Shown: positions 1-9,004 of the stretch, piece by piece
How positions within the stretch are numbered: the stretch's first letter is position 1
How the letters are laid out: every line of letters begins with the position of its first letter
DNA from: Rossellomorea aquimaris
GTDB lineage: Bacteria > Bacillota > Bacilli > Bacillales > Bacillaceae_B
Reading direction: 5' to 3'
NCBI RefSeq assembly: GCF_001877785.1
Contig: NZ_MINN01000085.1
Location: 248,001 to 312,000, forward strand
Length of the DNA stretch: 64,000 nt
The notes under the pieces: model-generated
What the model was told of the DNA's origin: nothing
What the model saw: the letters and a program-made list of their open reading frames with translations, nothing else
Database searches by the model: none
Program-made: the position numbers and the translations under genes

Positions 1-1
1 G

Positions 2-385
2 CTTCCTTCCAAGGTGATTAAGGAACGCAATAAGGAAAAGGATATTTTATCCAGAAGAATGAAAGAAGGCTGGACGAGGGAGCTGCTCTTTCATTCAGGT
101 TTGGAAAGGGCAGTCAATGTTGAAAAAGTATACAACTGCATTCTTTCTTCGAATTCACCCATTGAATCATTACTGGAAAAATATGAAGCACTTCCTATAA
201 AGGATCGCAAGGAACTGAATGTCACAGGAAATGACCTTATGAATTGGTCCGGGAAAGCCGGCGGTCCATGGGTCAAGGAAACTCTTGAGGGCATCGAAAA
301 GGCAATACTGAATGAAGAAATAACAAATGATCATGATACGATAAGGAGGTGGCTGGAAACATGCAATCCATCAGAAAAAAACTGA
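2..385 (+). CDS. cca: CCA tRNA nucleotidyltransferase, C-terminal part (gene starts before the window)
   Basis: Only the last ~127 codons are present; the reading frame is open to the window edge, so the gene is cut by the window and not broken. The enzyme adds the CCA end to tRNA 3' termini. The visible part is the C-terminal helical body, with the Bacillus-type segment around ELNVTGNDLMNW and a GPWVKETLEGIEKAIL-like helix, as in B. subtilis Cca (PapS). Its 3' end overlaps birA by 25 bases, the arrangement known from B. subtilis, which suggests translational coupling. The catalytic head lies outside the window and cannot be judged. Confidence 0.9.
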   Translation, partial: LPSKVIKERNKEKDILSRRMKEGWTRELLFHSGLERAVNVEKVYNCILSSNSPIESLLEKYEALPIKDRKELNVTGNDLMNWSGKAGGPWVKETLEGIEKAILNEEITNDHDTIRRWLETCNPSEKN

Positions 386-1341
386 TTCAGGCATTTTCAG
401 AATCCAATGGCGAATTTCTATCGGGCCAGGCGCTGGCTGAAATTGCAGGTTGTTCCCGAACCGCAATTTGGAAACACATCGAAGAATTGAGAAAAGAAGG
501 ATTTAAATTGGAGGCTGTCAGGAAAAAAGGCTATCGGATCATTGATACACCAGACAGTGTCACCGAAAACAAGATCCGCCTGGGCCTTAATACCAAGACT
601 TTGGGACAAGTCATCCATTATGAGGAATCGGTGCCCAGCACCCAAAAGATTGCACACGATTTAGCGGGCAGCGGAGCGGTGGAAGGTACACTTGTCATCG
701 CGGATGAACAAACTGCCGGGAGGGGACGTCTCATGCGTGAATGGCATTCTTCATCCGGGAATGGCATTTGGATGAGTCTGATCATGAAACCCCATCTCCC
801 GCCGCAAAAAGCACCGCAATTCACATTGATCACTGCAGTGGCAGTAGTGCAGGCAATTGAAGATGTGACGGGGCTCCAGCCCCAGATCAAGTGGCCGAAT
901 GATATACTGATAGATGGGAAGAAAGTTACCGGTATCCTGACTGAGCTGCAGGCTGAGTCTGACAAAATCAATTCCATCATCATCGGTATCGGGATGAATG
1001 TGAATCATTCGATTGATCATTTTCCTGATGAAATCCGCCAGATTGCCACGTCATTATCAATCGAAAAAGGGACCAGGATCTCCAGGTCTAAACTGGTGCA
1101 GACAGTCCTCGAAAAAATGGAATCATTGTATTCCCTCTATATGAAGGAAGGTTTCATACCAATCAAACTTCTGTGGGAAAGCTATGCCGTCTCGATTGGA
1201 AAAAGGATCAGGGCACGCACGATCAACGGTACAATCGAAGGAACGGCTCTAGGCATCACTGAAGAAGGCGTATTGAAAATAGAAGATGGCGAAGGTACCA
1301 TACACAGAATCTATTCAGCGGATATCGAAGTGAATATTTAA
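361..1341 (+). CDS. birA: bifunctional biotin-[acetyl-CoA-carboxylase] ligase / biotin operon repressor BirA
   Basis: 326 residues. An N-terminal winged helix (about 1-60, with recognition helix SRTAIWKHIEELR) precedes the biotin ligase fold: the biotinyl-AMP loop GRGR at 120-123 and the KWPNDILIDGKKVTGIL segment at about 177-194 with the catalytic lysine region. It charges biotin carboxyl carrier protein and, in the family, represses biotin genes using biotinyl-AMP as corepressor. The frame also opens at GTG 349, but that GTG lies inside the AAGGAGGT ribosome site (343-350); ATG 361 has ideal spacing and is chosen. It overlaps the end of cca and is followed by a strong terminator. Confidence 0.95.
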   Translation: MQSIRKKLIQAFSESNGEFLSGQALAEIAGCSRTAIWKHIEELRKEGFKLEAVRKKGYRIIDTPDSVTENKIRLGLNTKTLGQVIHYEESVPSTQKIAHDLAGSGAVEGTLVIADEQTAGRGRLMREWHSSSGNGIWMSLIMKPHLPPQKAPQFTLITAVAVVQAIEDVTGLQPQIKWPNDILIDGKKVTGILTELQAESDKINSIIIGIGMNVNHSIDHFPDEIRQIATSLSIEKGTRISRSKLVQTVLEKMESLYSLYMKEGFIPIKLLWESYAVSIGKRIRARTINGTIEGTALGITEEGVLKIEDGEGTIHRIYSADIEVNI

Positions 1342-1351
1342 TGGTCATTAT

Positions 1352-1395
1352 ACGGGATGAGTGAAGAAATATCTTCATATCCATCCCGTTTTTTT
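1352..1395 (+). terminator. intrinsic terminator after birA
   Basis: Stem acgggatg / catcccgt (1352-1359 with 1382-1389) extended inside by tgaaga / tcttca and followed by a run of T (1389-1395). It ends the cca-birA transcript. Confidence 0.85.
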
Positions 1396-1647
1396 ATGTT
1401 ATAATTTTGAGTGGGCAGTATCGAAAGAACTGCACCCTTACAAGAGCAAGAATCTCAATACTGAATAATATCTGCCTTGATCCAAATTGGACTGGGACAG
1501 AGGGTCGAAACAACAAATATTTAGACACTTGGGATCCTTCTGTCATTTTCAGGAGGTTTTTTTATTAGGCTGAAACGGCCTTATACGATTATGTAAGTGC
1601 ATTCATATTTGTTTCGTCACCTCTGACTGCAAAGAAGGAGGAAGAAA
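1396..1647 (+). other. birA-panB intergenic region with a hairpin related to the later terminator cassettes
   Basis: No gene is seen here. At 1496-1544 gacagagggtc can pair with gatccttctgtc; the left arm begins with ctgggaca, the same lead-in found in the repeat cassette at 61931. A T-run follows only after a further 11 bases (1556-1563), so termination activity is uncertain. No convincing panB promoter was found. The panB ribosome site aaggagga lies at 1634-1641. Confidence 0.45.
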
Positions 1648-2487
1648 ATGAAACAGACAACTGATTTTTCAAAAATGAAACGGGAAAATGAGAAGCTCAC
1701 GATGCTGACGGCTTATGATTATCCAAGTGCGAAGCTGGCTGAAGAAGCAGGCATCGATCTGCTTTTGGTCGGTGACTCCCTCGGGATGGTGGTTTTAGGT
1801 TATGATTCAACGGTTCCTGTCACCGTTGAAGATATGATCCATCATACGAAAGCTGTGAGAAGAGGGGCGTCCCGCACGTTCATTGTCACGGATATGCCTT
1901 TTATGACTTATCATCTTTCCAGGGAGGAAACATTGCGGACTGCGGCTCGTATCCTCCAGGATAGCGGTGCGAATGCCGTCAAGGTAGAAGGTGCAGGGGT
2001 CGTGATCGAGAGGATCAAAGCGATGACGGAGGCTGGAATACCTGTCATGGCACATTTAGGATTGACCCCTCAATCCGTAGGTGTCCTGGGGGGATACAAA
2101 GTGCAGGGCAAGACCGCCCATACAGCTCAGATGCTTCTTGAAGATGCGAAAAAGTGCGAAGAGGCCGGGGCATTCTCCATTGTCCTTGAATGTGTACCCA
2201 GACAGCTTGCAAAAGAGGTAACAGATGCAGTCGGCATCCCTGTAATCGGTATCGGTGCAGGAAGCGGCACGGACGGCCAGGTTCTGGTCTTTCATGATCT
2301 TATCACTTATGGTGTCGGAAGGGTTCCGAAGTTTGTCAAACAATACAGCAACGTTACTGAAACGATCAATGCCAGCATCGTTAACTATATAGAAGATGTA
2401 AAGGGAGGATCCTTCCCTGAAGAACAGCATTCTTTCACAATGAAAGAAGAAGAATTGCAAATGCTTTACGGGGGTAGTAAAAAGTGA
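1648..2487 (+). CDS. panB: 3-methyl-2-oxobutanoate hydroxymethyltransferase
   Basis: 279 residues, the usual length. It makes ketopantoate from 2-oxoisovalerate using methylenetetrahydrofolate, the first committed step of pantothenate and CoA synthesis. Family hallmarks are visible: [16 protein letters not shown] near the N terminus, the Mg-binding [11 protein letters not shown] at about 42-52, and ends of the barrel such as [11 protein letters not shown] and [17 protein letters not shown] strong AAGGAGGA ribosome site lies 6 bases upstream. It is first in a tight panB-panC-panD operon; its stop codon overlaps the panC start by four bases. Confidence 0.97.
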   Translation: MKQTTDFSKMKRENEKLTMLTAYDYPSAKLAEEAGIDLLLVGDSLGMVVLGYDSTVPVTVEDMIHHTKAVRRGASRTFIVTDMPFMTYHLSREETLRTAARILQDSGANAVKVEGAGVVIERIKAMTEAGIPVMAHLGLTPQSVGVLGGYKVQGKTAHTAQMLLEDAKKCEEAGAFSIVLECVPRQLAKEVTDAVGIPVIGIGAGSGTDGQVLVFHDLITYGVGRVPKFVKQYSNVTETINASIVNYIEDVKGGSFPEEQHSFTMKEEELQMLYGGSKK

Positions 2488-3362
2488 AGATCATTACAAG
2501 CATGAATATACTGCGCCATGAAATTCAAAAGCATAAAGACTCAGGCGTCTCGATCGGTTTTGTACCAACGATGGGATTCCTCCACGAAGGCCACCTCACT
2601 CTGGCAGATGAGGCTCGAAAACAAAATGAGATTGTGGTCATGAGCATTTTTGTAAATCCATTGCAGTTCGGTCCGGACGAAGATTTCGATCGGTATCCGA
2701 GAGATATTGACCGTGACCGGGAACTCGCAGAAAATGCAGGCGTCGATATCTTATTCATTCCCGACGCTAAAGAGATGTACCCTGATGAATTATCCGTCAC
2801 CATGACCGTGCATAAGCGCATTGATGTGCTTTGCGGAAAGAAACGGGAGGGTCACTTTGACGGAGTCGTCACCATATTGGCGAAGCTGTTTCATTTAGTG
2901 CAGCCGACAAGAGCCTATTTCGGCCTGAAGGATGCCCAGCAGATTGCGGTAGTGGAAGGTATGGTTGACGATTACTTCTTCCCTGTGCAGATTGTAAGGG
3001 TCCCTACGGTCCGGGAAGAAGACGGACTGGCAAAGAGTTCGCGCAATGTGTATCTGTCCGAAAAAGAACGAAAAGAAGCCCCCGTGCTTTATAAGAGTCT
3101 TAAAGAAGCTGGGAAGATGATAGAATCCGAAAAAATGGATTTGGACGCTGTCGTTTCAAAGGTCAGGGACACCATTCAAAATGAGACTTCCGGAGAGGTG
3201 GAGTATGTGGAGGCATATTCTTTTCCACAACTCGTCCCTGTAAATGAAATGTCAGGAGAAGTGATCATGGCAGTGGCAGTACAATTCGAGAAAGCAAGGT
3301 TAATTGATAACATCATCATTTCATTGGATGAAAAGGGGAATTCAGCATGTTTAGAACAATGA
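2484..3362 (+). CDS. panC: pantoate--beta-alanine ligase (pantothenate synthetase)
   Basis: 292 residues. It joins pantoate and beta-alanine with ATP. Nucleotidyltransferase motifs are present: [16 protein letters not shown] (HIGH-like HEGH) near residue 27, a [16 protein letters not shown] segment, [13 protein letters not shown], and the KMSKS-like KSSRNVYLS. Translation starts with GTG at 2484, overlapping the panB stop as gtga, with a ribosome site in acgggggtag just upstream. The 3' end overlaps panD by 16 bases, so all three genes should be coupled. Confidence 0.96.
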   Translation: MKIITSMNILRHEIQKHKDSGVSIGFVPTMGFLHEGHLTLADEARKQNEIVVMSIFVNPLQFGPDEDFDRYPRDIDRDRELAENAGVDILFIPDAKEMYPDELSVTMTVHKRIDVLCGKKREGHFDGVVTILAKLFHLVQPTRAYFGLKDAQQIAVVEGMVDDYFFPVQIVRVPTVREEDGLAKSSRNVYLSEKERKEAPVLYKSLKEAGKMIESEKMDLDAVVSKVRDTIQNETSGEVEYVEAYSFPQLVPVNEMSGEVIMAVAVQFEKARLIDNIIISLDEKGNSACLEQ

Positions 3363-3733
3363 TGAATGGTAAAATTCACAGAGCACGTGTGACAGAGGCA
3401 AACCTGGATTATGTAGGCAGCATCACGATCGATCAGGATATCCTTGATGAAGTAGATATGATAGCAAATGAAAAAGTCCAGATCGTCAATAACAACAATG
3501 GGGCAAGACTTGAGACTTACATCATACCGGGGGAAAGGGGAAGCGGTGTCATATGCTTGAACGGAGCGGCGGCCAGGCTCGTCCAAAAAGGGGATGTCGT
3601 CATCATCATTTCCTACAAACTGATAGCAGAAGAACAAGTGAAAAGCCATGTCCCGAAAGTGGCGATCATGAACGAAAACAACCAAATCGTTGATATGATC
3701 GGCACCGAACCCGAAGCGACGGTATATTCATAA
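3347..3733 (+). CDS. panD: aspartate 1-decarboxylase proenzyme
   Basis: 128 residues. This pyruvoyl enzyme makes beta-alanine from aspartate and so supplies PanC. The self-cleavage site is plain: Gly24-Ser25 in YVGSITID, where Ser25 becomes the pyruvoyl group. Lys9, Tyr22 and the later [11 protein letters not shown] stretch also fit the family. The start ATG lies inside the end of panC, with an aaaagggg ribosome site. It is the last gene of the operon; the next transcript signal is the terminator at 3772. Confidence 0.96.
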   Translation: MFRTMMNGKIHRARVTEANLDYVGSITIDQDILDEVDMIANEKVQIVNNNNGARLETYIIPGERGSGVICLNGAAARLVQKGDVVIIISYKLIAEEQVKSHVPKVAIMNENNQIVDMIGTEPEATVYS

Positions 3734-3771
3734 ACTAGAATAGGCCCGGACAAGAATGTTTGAGTTTTAGT

Positions 3772-3817
3772 AAAACGAACTAATTTGAATTTAAGACTTC
3801 AAGTTAGTTCGTTTTTT
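3772..3817 (+). terminator. terminator of panBCD, part of a repeated terminator cassette
   Basis: Stem aaaacgaactaa / ttagttcgttttt closes a 20-base loop and ends in a T-run (3811-3817). The unit, including its upstream arm around 3737, resembles those at 32249 and 61959; all three lie upstream of a family R repeat. Confidence 0.85.
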
Positions 3818-4046
3818 GTGTTCAAAGACACGTTAAGGTAATGAGTCAGTACCTAATGGAAGAGTAGTTTACTCTATCGTTTTTAAGGCTGTTTGATGTA
3901 AGTTCGAACGTTTTCCAGTTTAACCTTCATTCGGTTTTACTTTTCGTCTTCGAGTCCTATTCTCAATTTTCTACTCAAATTTCATTGGTGCTAACCGCCA
4001 TTTTTCAGAATGGAGTTGTCTATGTTTATTACTATTCAATACCGAT

Positions 4047-4179
4047 TCCAGCGGTTGATTGGAGTGCAGGACGAAGACTCCTGCGGGAAGAGTAGCTTAT
4101 GTGAGACCCCGCAGGCTTGCCGAGGAGGCTCACGGGCTAGCCGCGGAAAGCGAAGTCCTGCACGGAAATCATTAGCGGT
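4047..4179 (+). repeat. family R long-hairpin repeat, copy 1
   Basis: Outer arms are gcggttgatt ... aatcattagcgg and gtgcaggac / gtcctgcac; the interior has ctcctgcggg / cccgcggaaagcg and gtgagacc...ggctcac. It lies in the 627-base gap between panD and dinG, which otherwise holds only the terminator cassette and AT-rich sequence. A 75-codon open frame across it is a by-product of the repeat and is not called. Confidence 0.85.
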
Positions 4180-4360
4180 AATAAGATCTACATCCTTATT
4201 GTTTAACTTGAGGTGTAGCTTTATCTATTTTATCTAGGACTCATTTGTTAAATGATTTACCCATCATGAGATCATGAGCCTTCTGAAATGAATTGTGGTA
4301 CACTTATCTAGAAATCATAGAGCAAGAACGAAGATGGAAATATAAAGGCAGTGAGATAAC

Positions 4361-7153
4361 ATGTTACCATTCAAATTAGTTGTAGTAGATCTGGAAACAA
4401 CAGGGAACTCTCCCCGCAAAGGAGAAAAAATTATACAGATTTCAGCAGTCATCATCGAAAACGGAAAGATCACGGATCAATTCACCTCATTCGTTTCCCC
4501 CGGCAAGCCCATTCCTCCATTCATAGAGGAGCTTACGGGAATAAATGATGAAATGGTCAGCGGTGCACCCTCGTTTGATGAGATTGCACCTAAAATTCTG
4601 GAAATATTGGATAACGGTGTGTTTGTCGCTCACAATGTAACATTCGATCTTTCTTTTTTACAGGCAGAACTTGAAGAGGCGGGCTATAACCCTTTTGCAG
4701 GCCCTGCTTTTGATACAGTTGAACTGGCCAAAATTGCCATGCCTTCAGCTGACAGCTTCAAGCTTACAGAGCTTTCAAATACACTGTCATTGAGCCATGT
4801 CAGACCGCATCAGGCTGACAGCGATGCCTATGTAACGGCTGAGATCCTGCTTCATTTTATAAAGGAACTTCACGGGCTGCCGCTGGTGACCCTGGAGAAG
4901 CTTCAAATGCTCTCCGTGCATCTTAAAAGTGACTTGTCTTTACTGTTTGATGAGATCGTTTCCCACAAGCAAAGGCATGTCGAGGATCTCGAACATGGAC
5001 TTGAGGTATACAGGGGGATTGCCCTTCGTAAGAAAAGTGAACCTGACCAAGGTTCCGATAATGTGGATAAAATTGATTTTGATATTACGAAAAGCATGGC
5101 AACCCATGTTTCCTCCTATGAGAAAAGAGATGTACAAATCCAGATGATGGATGAAGTGAGGCAATCATTCGCTGAAGGAAAGCATCTTGTGATTGAAGCT
5201 GGGACAGGAGTCGGAAAATCACTGGGATACTTATGGCCGGCGCTGCATTTTGCCAAACAGTCTGGTGAAAGAGTGGTGATCAGTACTTTTACCACCCAGC
5301 TGCAGGAACAATTGTTGCAAAAGGAAATCAAGCTTCTCGAAACAATCAGTCCATTCACGTTTCAGACAGTATTGTTGAAAGGGAAGAATCACTACATAAA
5401 TTTATTCAAATTCGAACAGTCACTCAGGGAAGTGGATCCCCAATATGACGTTGTACTGACAAAGATGCAGATCCTGGTATGGCTGACGGGGACTGAAACC
5501 GGCGATGTAGATGAATTGAATCTTACCTCCGGGGGTCAGTTGTTTTGGAACAGGCTGCGGTATGACGGGTGGCACCTCCCGCACAGCAAAGATCCCTGGG
5601 TGTCGAAAGACTTCTATCTGTCTGCGCGAAAACGTGCCCAGACAGCTGATATTATCATCACAAACCACTCGATGCTGCTTTCGGATATCATCAATAAGGG
5701 TAATCTGATTCCCTCCTTTGATTATTTAGTCATCGACGAAGCACATCATTTGGAGAAATCGGCCAGACAGCATTTGGGGATCGTGTTGGATTATCTCTCC
5801 ATTAAATTCACGACTTCACAGCTCGGGTCTCTTGAACAGAATCAATTATTCAAACGATTATCCAGCCTTATGAATGAATATGAAATAGAAGGAAATCTTT
5901 ACTCATTTGAAATTGATGCGCTTGTGCACCAATTTTATCAGGATCTGGAAGAAGCTATGTCCGTCCTTGCGAATGTTTTTGTCAAACATGCCAAGAAAAG
6001 AACAGGCGCACAGAAAATACAGCTGAGAATATCAGATGAGATGAAAAGAAGCAGGAACTGGCAGCCTGTCCATATGGCGATGGAACGGGTCATTTCAGGG
6101 ATGAAGACGATTGAAAGGGAATTTCAGGATATCCTCGATTCAATAAAAAAGAAAAAGATAAAACTAAAAGACAGCGAAAAAGCGCTGGTTGAAGAGTTTT
6201 ACAGCTTTTTAGTCGAGTGGGATGATCTTCATCAACATTTCCGCACGGTGTTCCTTAAAGAAATGATGGATTATGTATTATGGCTCGACGGAGATACCCG
6301 CTCGCTGCCGAACAGCCTAATTATTCAGGCCCAGCCTGTCGCAGTGGCCCGGAATTTAAAGGAAGAGCTTTTTACAAAAAAGAAGAGTATTGTACTGACT
6401 TCTGCGACATTGACTGTCAGTGATTCATTCCATTACTTCTTGAATGAAATAGGACTTAACAGGGAAGAAATTAAACAGCTTAAACTTTCTTCCCCCTTTG
6501 ATTATGCCGGGTCAGCCACACTATTTATACCGAATGATGTACCTGAGATTCAGCAAGTTTCAAATGAAGAGTATATCGAATCCATCAGTTCTCATTTAAT
6601 TGGAGTGGCCGAGGCTACTAAAGGCAGAATGCTCATTCTTTTTACTTCATATGATATGCTGAGAAAAACGTATGAACTAATGAAGGAAAGCGGCTTGCTT
6701 GAAGATTATATCCTTATGGCACAGGGAATCACTTCGGGGAGCAGGACGAGGCTGACGAAAAATTTCCAGCGCTTCGATAAAGCGATCCTGTTCGGCACAA
6801 GTTCTTTCTGGGAAGGGGTGGATATCCCCGGGGAAGATCTTTCGTGCCTTGCACTGGTGAGACTTCCATTTTCACCGCCGGACGAACCTGTGACCCAGGC
6901 TAAATCTGAACTTCTTAAAGCACATGGGAAAAACCCTTTCTCAACTCATTCACTGCCTGAAGCGATCATCCGCTTCAAGCAGGGTGTGGGAAGGTTGATA
7001 AGAAGAAGCAGTGACAGAGGCGTCATCATTGTGTATGACCGCCGTATTAAAACGACCCGATACGGCAATGCTTTTATAGAATCAATCCCTTCCATGAATG
7101 TAAAAGAAGGAGATCTATTCGATTTGATTGAGCTGATAGAAGATTGGCTGTAA
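4361..7153 (+). CDS. dinG: DinG-type 3'-5' exonuclease / XPD-like helicase fusion
   Basis: 930 residues, matching the long Bacillus/Staphylococcus form. Residues 1-170 are a DnaQ-like exonuclease with D10 and E12 in VVVDLETTG and the later HNVTFDLSF and HQADSDAY motifs. The rest is an XPD/DinG helicase: Walker A EAGTGVGKS at about 277-286, DEAH box VIDEAHHLEKS at about 458, and C-terminal SSFWEGVDIPG and RFKQGVGRLIRR motifs. The four-cysteine Fe-S cluster of E. coli DinG is absent, as the sequence KGKNHYINLFKFEQSL stands where the first cysteine would be. The related family member in S. aureus is reported to act mainly as an exonuclease. Only a weak ribosome site precedes ATG 4361. Confidence 0.95.
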   Translation: MLPFKLVVVDLETTGNSPRKGEKIIQISAVIIENGKITDQFTSFVSPGKPIPPFIEELTGINDEMVSGAPSFDEIAPKILEILDNGVFVAHNVTFDLSFLQAELEEAGYNPFAGPAFDTVELAKIAMPSADSFKLTELSNTLSLSHVRPHQADSDAYVTAEILLHFIKELHGLPLVTLEKLQMLSVHLKSDLSLLFDEIVSHKQRHVEDLEHGLEVYRGIALRKKSEPDQGSDNVDKIDFDITKSMATHVSSYEKRDVQIQMMDEVRQSFAEGKHLVIEAGTGVGKSLGYLWPALHFAKQSGERVVISTFTTQLQEQLLQKEIKLLETISPFTFQTVLLKGKNHYINLFKFEQSLREVDPQYDVVLTKMQILVWLTGTETGDVDELNLTSGGQLFWNRLRYDGWHLPHSKDPWVSKDFYLSARKRAQTADIIITNHSMLLSDIINKGNLIPSFDYLVIDEAHHLEKSARQHLGIVLDYLSIKFTTSQLGSLEQNQLFKRLSSLMNEYEIEGNLYSFEIDALVHQFYQDLEEAMSVLANVFVKHAKKRTGAQKIQLRISDEMKRSRNWQPVHMAMERVISGMKTIEREFQDILDSIKKKKIKLKDSEKALVEEFYSFLVEWDDLHQHFRTVFLKEMMDYVLWLDGDTRSLPNSLIIQAQPVAVARNLKEELFTKKKSIVLTSATLTVSDSFHYFLNEIGLNREEIKQLKLSSPFDYAGSATLFIPNDVPEIQQVSNEEYIESISSHLIGVAEATKGRMLILFTSYDMLRKTYELMKESGLLEDYILMAQGITSGSRTRLTKNFQRFDKAILFGTSSFWEGVDIPGEDLSCLALVRLPFSPPDEPVTQAKSELLKAHGKNPFSTHSLPEAIIRFKQGVGRLIRRSSDRGVIIVYDRRIKTTRYGNAFIESIPSMNVKEGDLFDLIELIEDWL

Positions 7154-7161
7154 AAAAACGG

Positions 7162-7206
7162 AGACGAACCCGCCCTTTTTAAGGAAAAGCCGGTTCGTCT
7201 TTTTTT
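7162..7206 (+). terminator. terminator after dinG
   Basis: Stem agacgaacc (7162-7170) with ggttcgtct (7192-7200), followed by six T. Strong. Confidence 0.9.
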
Positions 7207-7298
7207 ATATTGTTTTTCTTCTTCCAGTACCCCCGTTCTGGTTAAATTCCATCCTTTAACACAAAATAGAGGATAGATGAAAACTGGAGGCATGGATT

Positions 7299-8144
7299 AT
7301 GAAAGGGGTAATATTCGCACTACTGCTGTTTCTTTTCTTTTCACAGCCCATTTACGGAATAAAAGTACCGGAATTGAACCTTAACCTGGCAGAAAATGAA
7401 TACGCAATCAGCTTCCTTCCTTTAAAGAGCGGAGAGGTGGCGGTCCTTCACCTAGCTGCCGGTGACAATTATTTGATCAACACCGGTCCCCGCAGCCAAG
7501 TGAGAGAACTGTACTACTATCTGGATCAAATCAACATTAATGAAATAAAAGCGGTCATCATCACGGAGGAAGCTGAAATATATGAGGATACACTTCTAAA
7601 ACTCAGGAAGAAATATTCAATTGCTGAAATCATGGCAGGAGCCTCCTTTTCCGAACCGCTTTTGAAGGCTGAAACGGCAGGGTTGAAGATTTTGAATGAA
7701 GGGGATATTCATCGGTTATCTCCAGAACTGGACTTGGAAGTCATCCACGACGGCAATGAAAAACAGGAAGGACTTGATTTCTCGCTTACTTTCTTCAATC
7801 ACCGCTTCCTTTGGCTGAGTTCACAGTCCAAGCATGCAGAAGGCGTATTCATGAGCAAACCTTTAAAAAATGTGAACATTGTCAAGATACCGCTCCATTC
7901 AAAGACAGAATGCATATCAGACCCGCTGATCAAGCATATCGATCCCCAGACTGCACTTCTGTATCGTTCGAAAGAGAAATTGCTGAATGGTGACCTCCTT
8001 GAGGCAATCAATGAGGCGTGGATTGACCTCTACCTTACTGGCCAGCACGGCTTAATCACGATAAAATTCAACAAAAGTAATTATGAAGTACTTACCTTTG
8101 AACAAGATGACGGAGCATTCAAAGAACAGCCCGATGGAAGCTGA
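7299..8144 (+). CDS. secreted or lipid-anchored MBL-fold-like protein with a degenerate metal site
   Basis: 281 residues. Residues 1-20 form a signal peptide (MKGVIFALLLFLFFSQPIYG). The region around VLHLAAGDNYLINTGPRSQVRELYYYL and IKAVIITEEAEIYEDTLLKL follows the order of a ComEC/metallo-beta-lactamase domain (DVGQGD, LIDTG, then the metal motif). However, HxHxDH is replaced by ITEEAEIYED, so metal-dependent hydrolysis is unlikely. A good ribosome site (actggagg, 8 bases upstream) supports the start. It sits between dinG and ypmA, where I recall no gene in B. subtilis. A hairpin over its stop codon (8138-8159) could help end the transcript. The function is unknown; the fold call is an inference from motif order. 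Confidence 0.75.
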   Translation: MKGVIFALLLFLFFSQPIYGIKVPELNLNLAENEYAISFLPLKSGEVAVLHLAAGDNYLINTGPRSQVRELYYYLDQININEIKAVIITEEAEIYEDTLLKLRKKYSIAEIMAGASFSEPLLKAETAGLKILNEGDIHRLSPELDLEVIHDGNEKQEGLDFSLTFFNHRFLWLSSQSKHAEGVFMSKPLKNVNIVKIPLHSKTECISDPLIKHIDPQTALLYRSKEKLLNGDLLEAINEAWIDLYLTGQHGLITIKFNKSNYEVLTFEQDDGAFKEQPDGS

Positions 8145-8223
8145 TCACAGCATCAGCTTTCGATGAAAAAACTATAGGGATAAAGTTTTTTGCGTTTCTG
8201 TCTACCATATCCGGCGGGAATGT

Positions 8224-8232
8224 TGTTATAAT
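8224..8232 (+). promoter_or_regulatory. extended -10 promoter for ypmA-ypmB-aspB
   Basis: TGTTATAAT is a perfect extended -10 element (TGn before TATAAT). No good -35 lies 17 bases upstream (accata), which is tolerable for the extended type. It lies 92 bases before the ypmA start. Confidence 0.5.
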
Positions 8233-8324
8233 GTCAGTAGTGTTTAGTAAGGAATAGAGATATCAGGACAGCTATGCACAAAACATCCTGGGAAGCGGCT
8301 GATGTATAGAAGGAGGGTAATGTA

Positions 8325-8495
8325 TTGGAGAGCAAAATTGAAATTCTTTCCACGGTCAAGATTTCGTACACAGACGATTTATATAAAGTAGTGGATGCCT
8401 TAAACAGGACATTAAAAAAAGATGATTACATGTTTGGTCTGGCCCTGGATCCCGAAGATCAAAGTCAGGCTGTACTGACCATTTATCGTACATAA
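8325..8495 (+). CDS. ypmA: conserved small protein YpmA
   Basis: 56 residues, starting with TTG and preceded by an excellent agaaggaggg ribosome site (8309-8317). The sequence begins MESKIEILSTVK and ends with VLTIYRT, closely like YpmA of B. subtilis in both sequence and length. The protein is small and soluble, with no catalytic motif; its role is unknown to me. It lies directly upstream of ypmB and aspB, as in B. subtilis. Confidence 0.88.
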   Translation: MESKIEILSTVKISYTDDLYKVVDALNRTLKKDDYMFGLALDPEDQSQAVLTIYRT

Positions 8496-8507
8496 TGAGG
8501 GTTGTAA

Positions 8508-8984
8508 ATGAAAAAGTGGATTACAATTATTATCACTGCAGCGGTCATTCTTACCGGTATTGCGTCCATTCTTCTCTATCACAGTGCCAGAGGGCCGGTA
8601 GAGAAAGAATTTGATGAAGCGTCCAAACGGGTACTGAATGAGACAGCAATGAAAGAAATCGAGAAAAAAACGATTTATCACGGAGCAAAATCTTACACCG
8701 TGGTCACCGGAGAAGATAAAAATGGTGAAAAATCGGTTGCATTCGTTCCTGAGAAAAAAGGAGAAATAATCGTCAGAAAATGGGCTGATGGTATTTCGAA
8801 AGAACAGGCAATTAATAAACTAAAAGATGAAAAGCAGCCTGAAGAAATCTTATCCGTACGATTAGGTCATGAATCCGTAGGTCCGGTATGGGAGATCACC
8901 TACTTGGATAAACAGAAAAATTTAAACTATTTTTATCTTCTATTCTCTAACGGGGAATGGTGGAAAAAGATAGAAAACCTATAA
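8508..8984 (+). CDS. ypmB: YpmB-like membrane-anchored PepSY-type protein
   Basis: 158 residues. A single N-terminal membrane segment (about 4-25) is followed by an extracytoplasmic domain with two PepSY-like halves, for example SKEQAINKLKDEKQPEEILSV and the WEITYLD strand. The family is associated with cell-wall or protease-inhibitory functions, but none is demonstrated here. The start follows a gagggttg ribosome site 12 bases after ypmA. The stop is 20 bases before the aspB start, so ypmA-ypmB-aspB form one transcription unit. Confidence 0.85.
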   Translation: MKKWITIIITAAVILTGIASILLYHSARGPVEKEFDEASKRVLNETAMKEIEKKTIYHGAKSYTVVTGEDKNGEKSVAFVPEKKGEIIVRKWADGISKEQAINKLKDEKQPEEILSVRLGHESVGPVWEITYLDKQKNLNYFYLLFSNGEWWKKIENL

Positions 8985-9004
8985 GTTATTGGAGGAACCC
9001 ATCG

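Noticed and set aside
618-983. Minus-strand frame inside birA
   Set aside because: Shadow of birA; no ribosome site and Ser/Pro/Cys-rich composition typical of antisense frames.
4010-4237. 75-codon open frame upstream of dinG
   Set aside because: It runs across family R copy 1; it has no ribosome site and its codons are those of the repeat.
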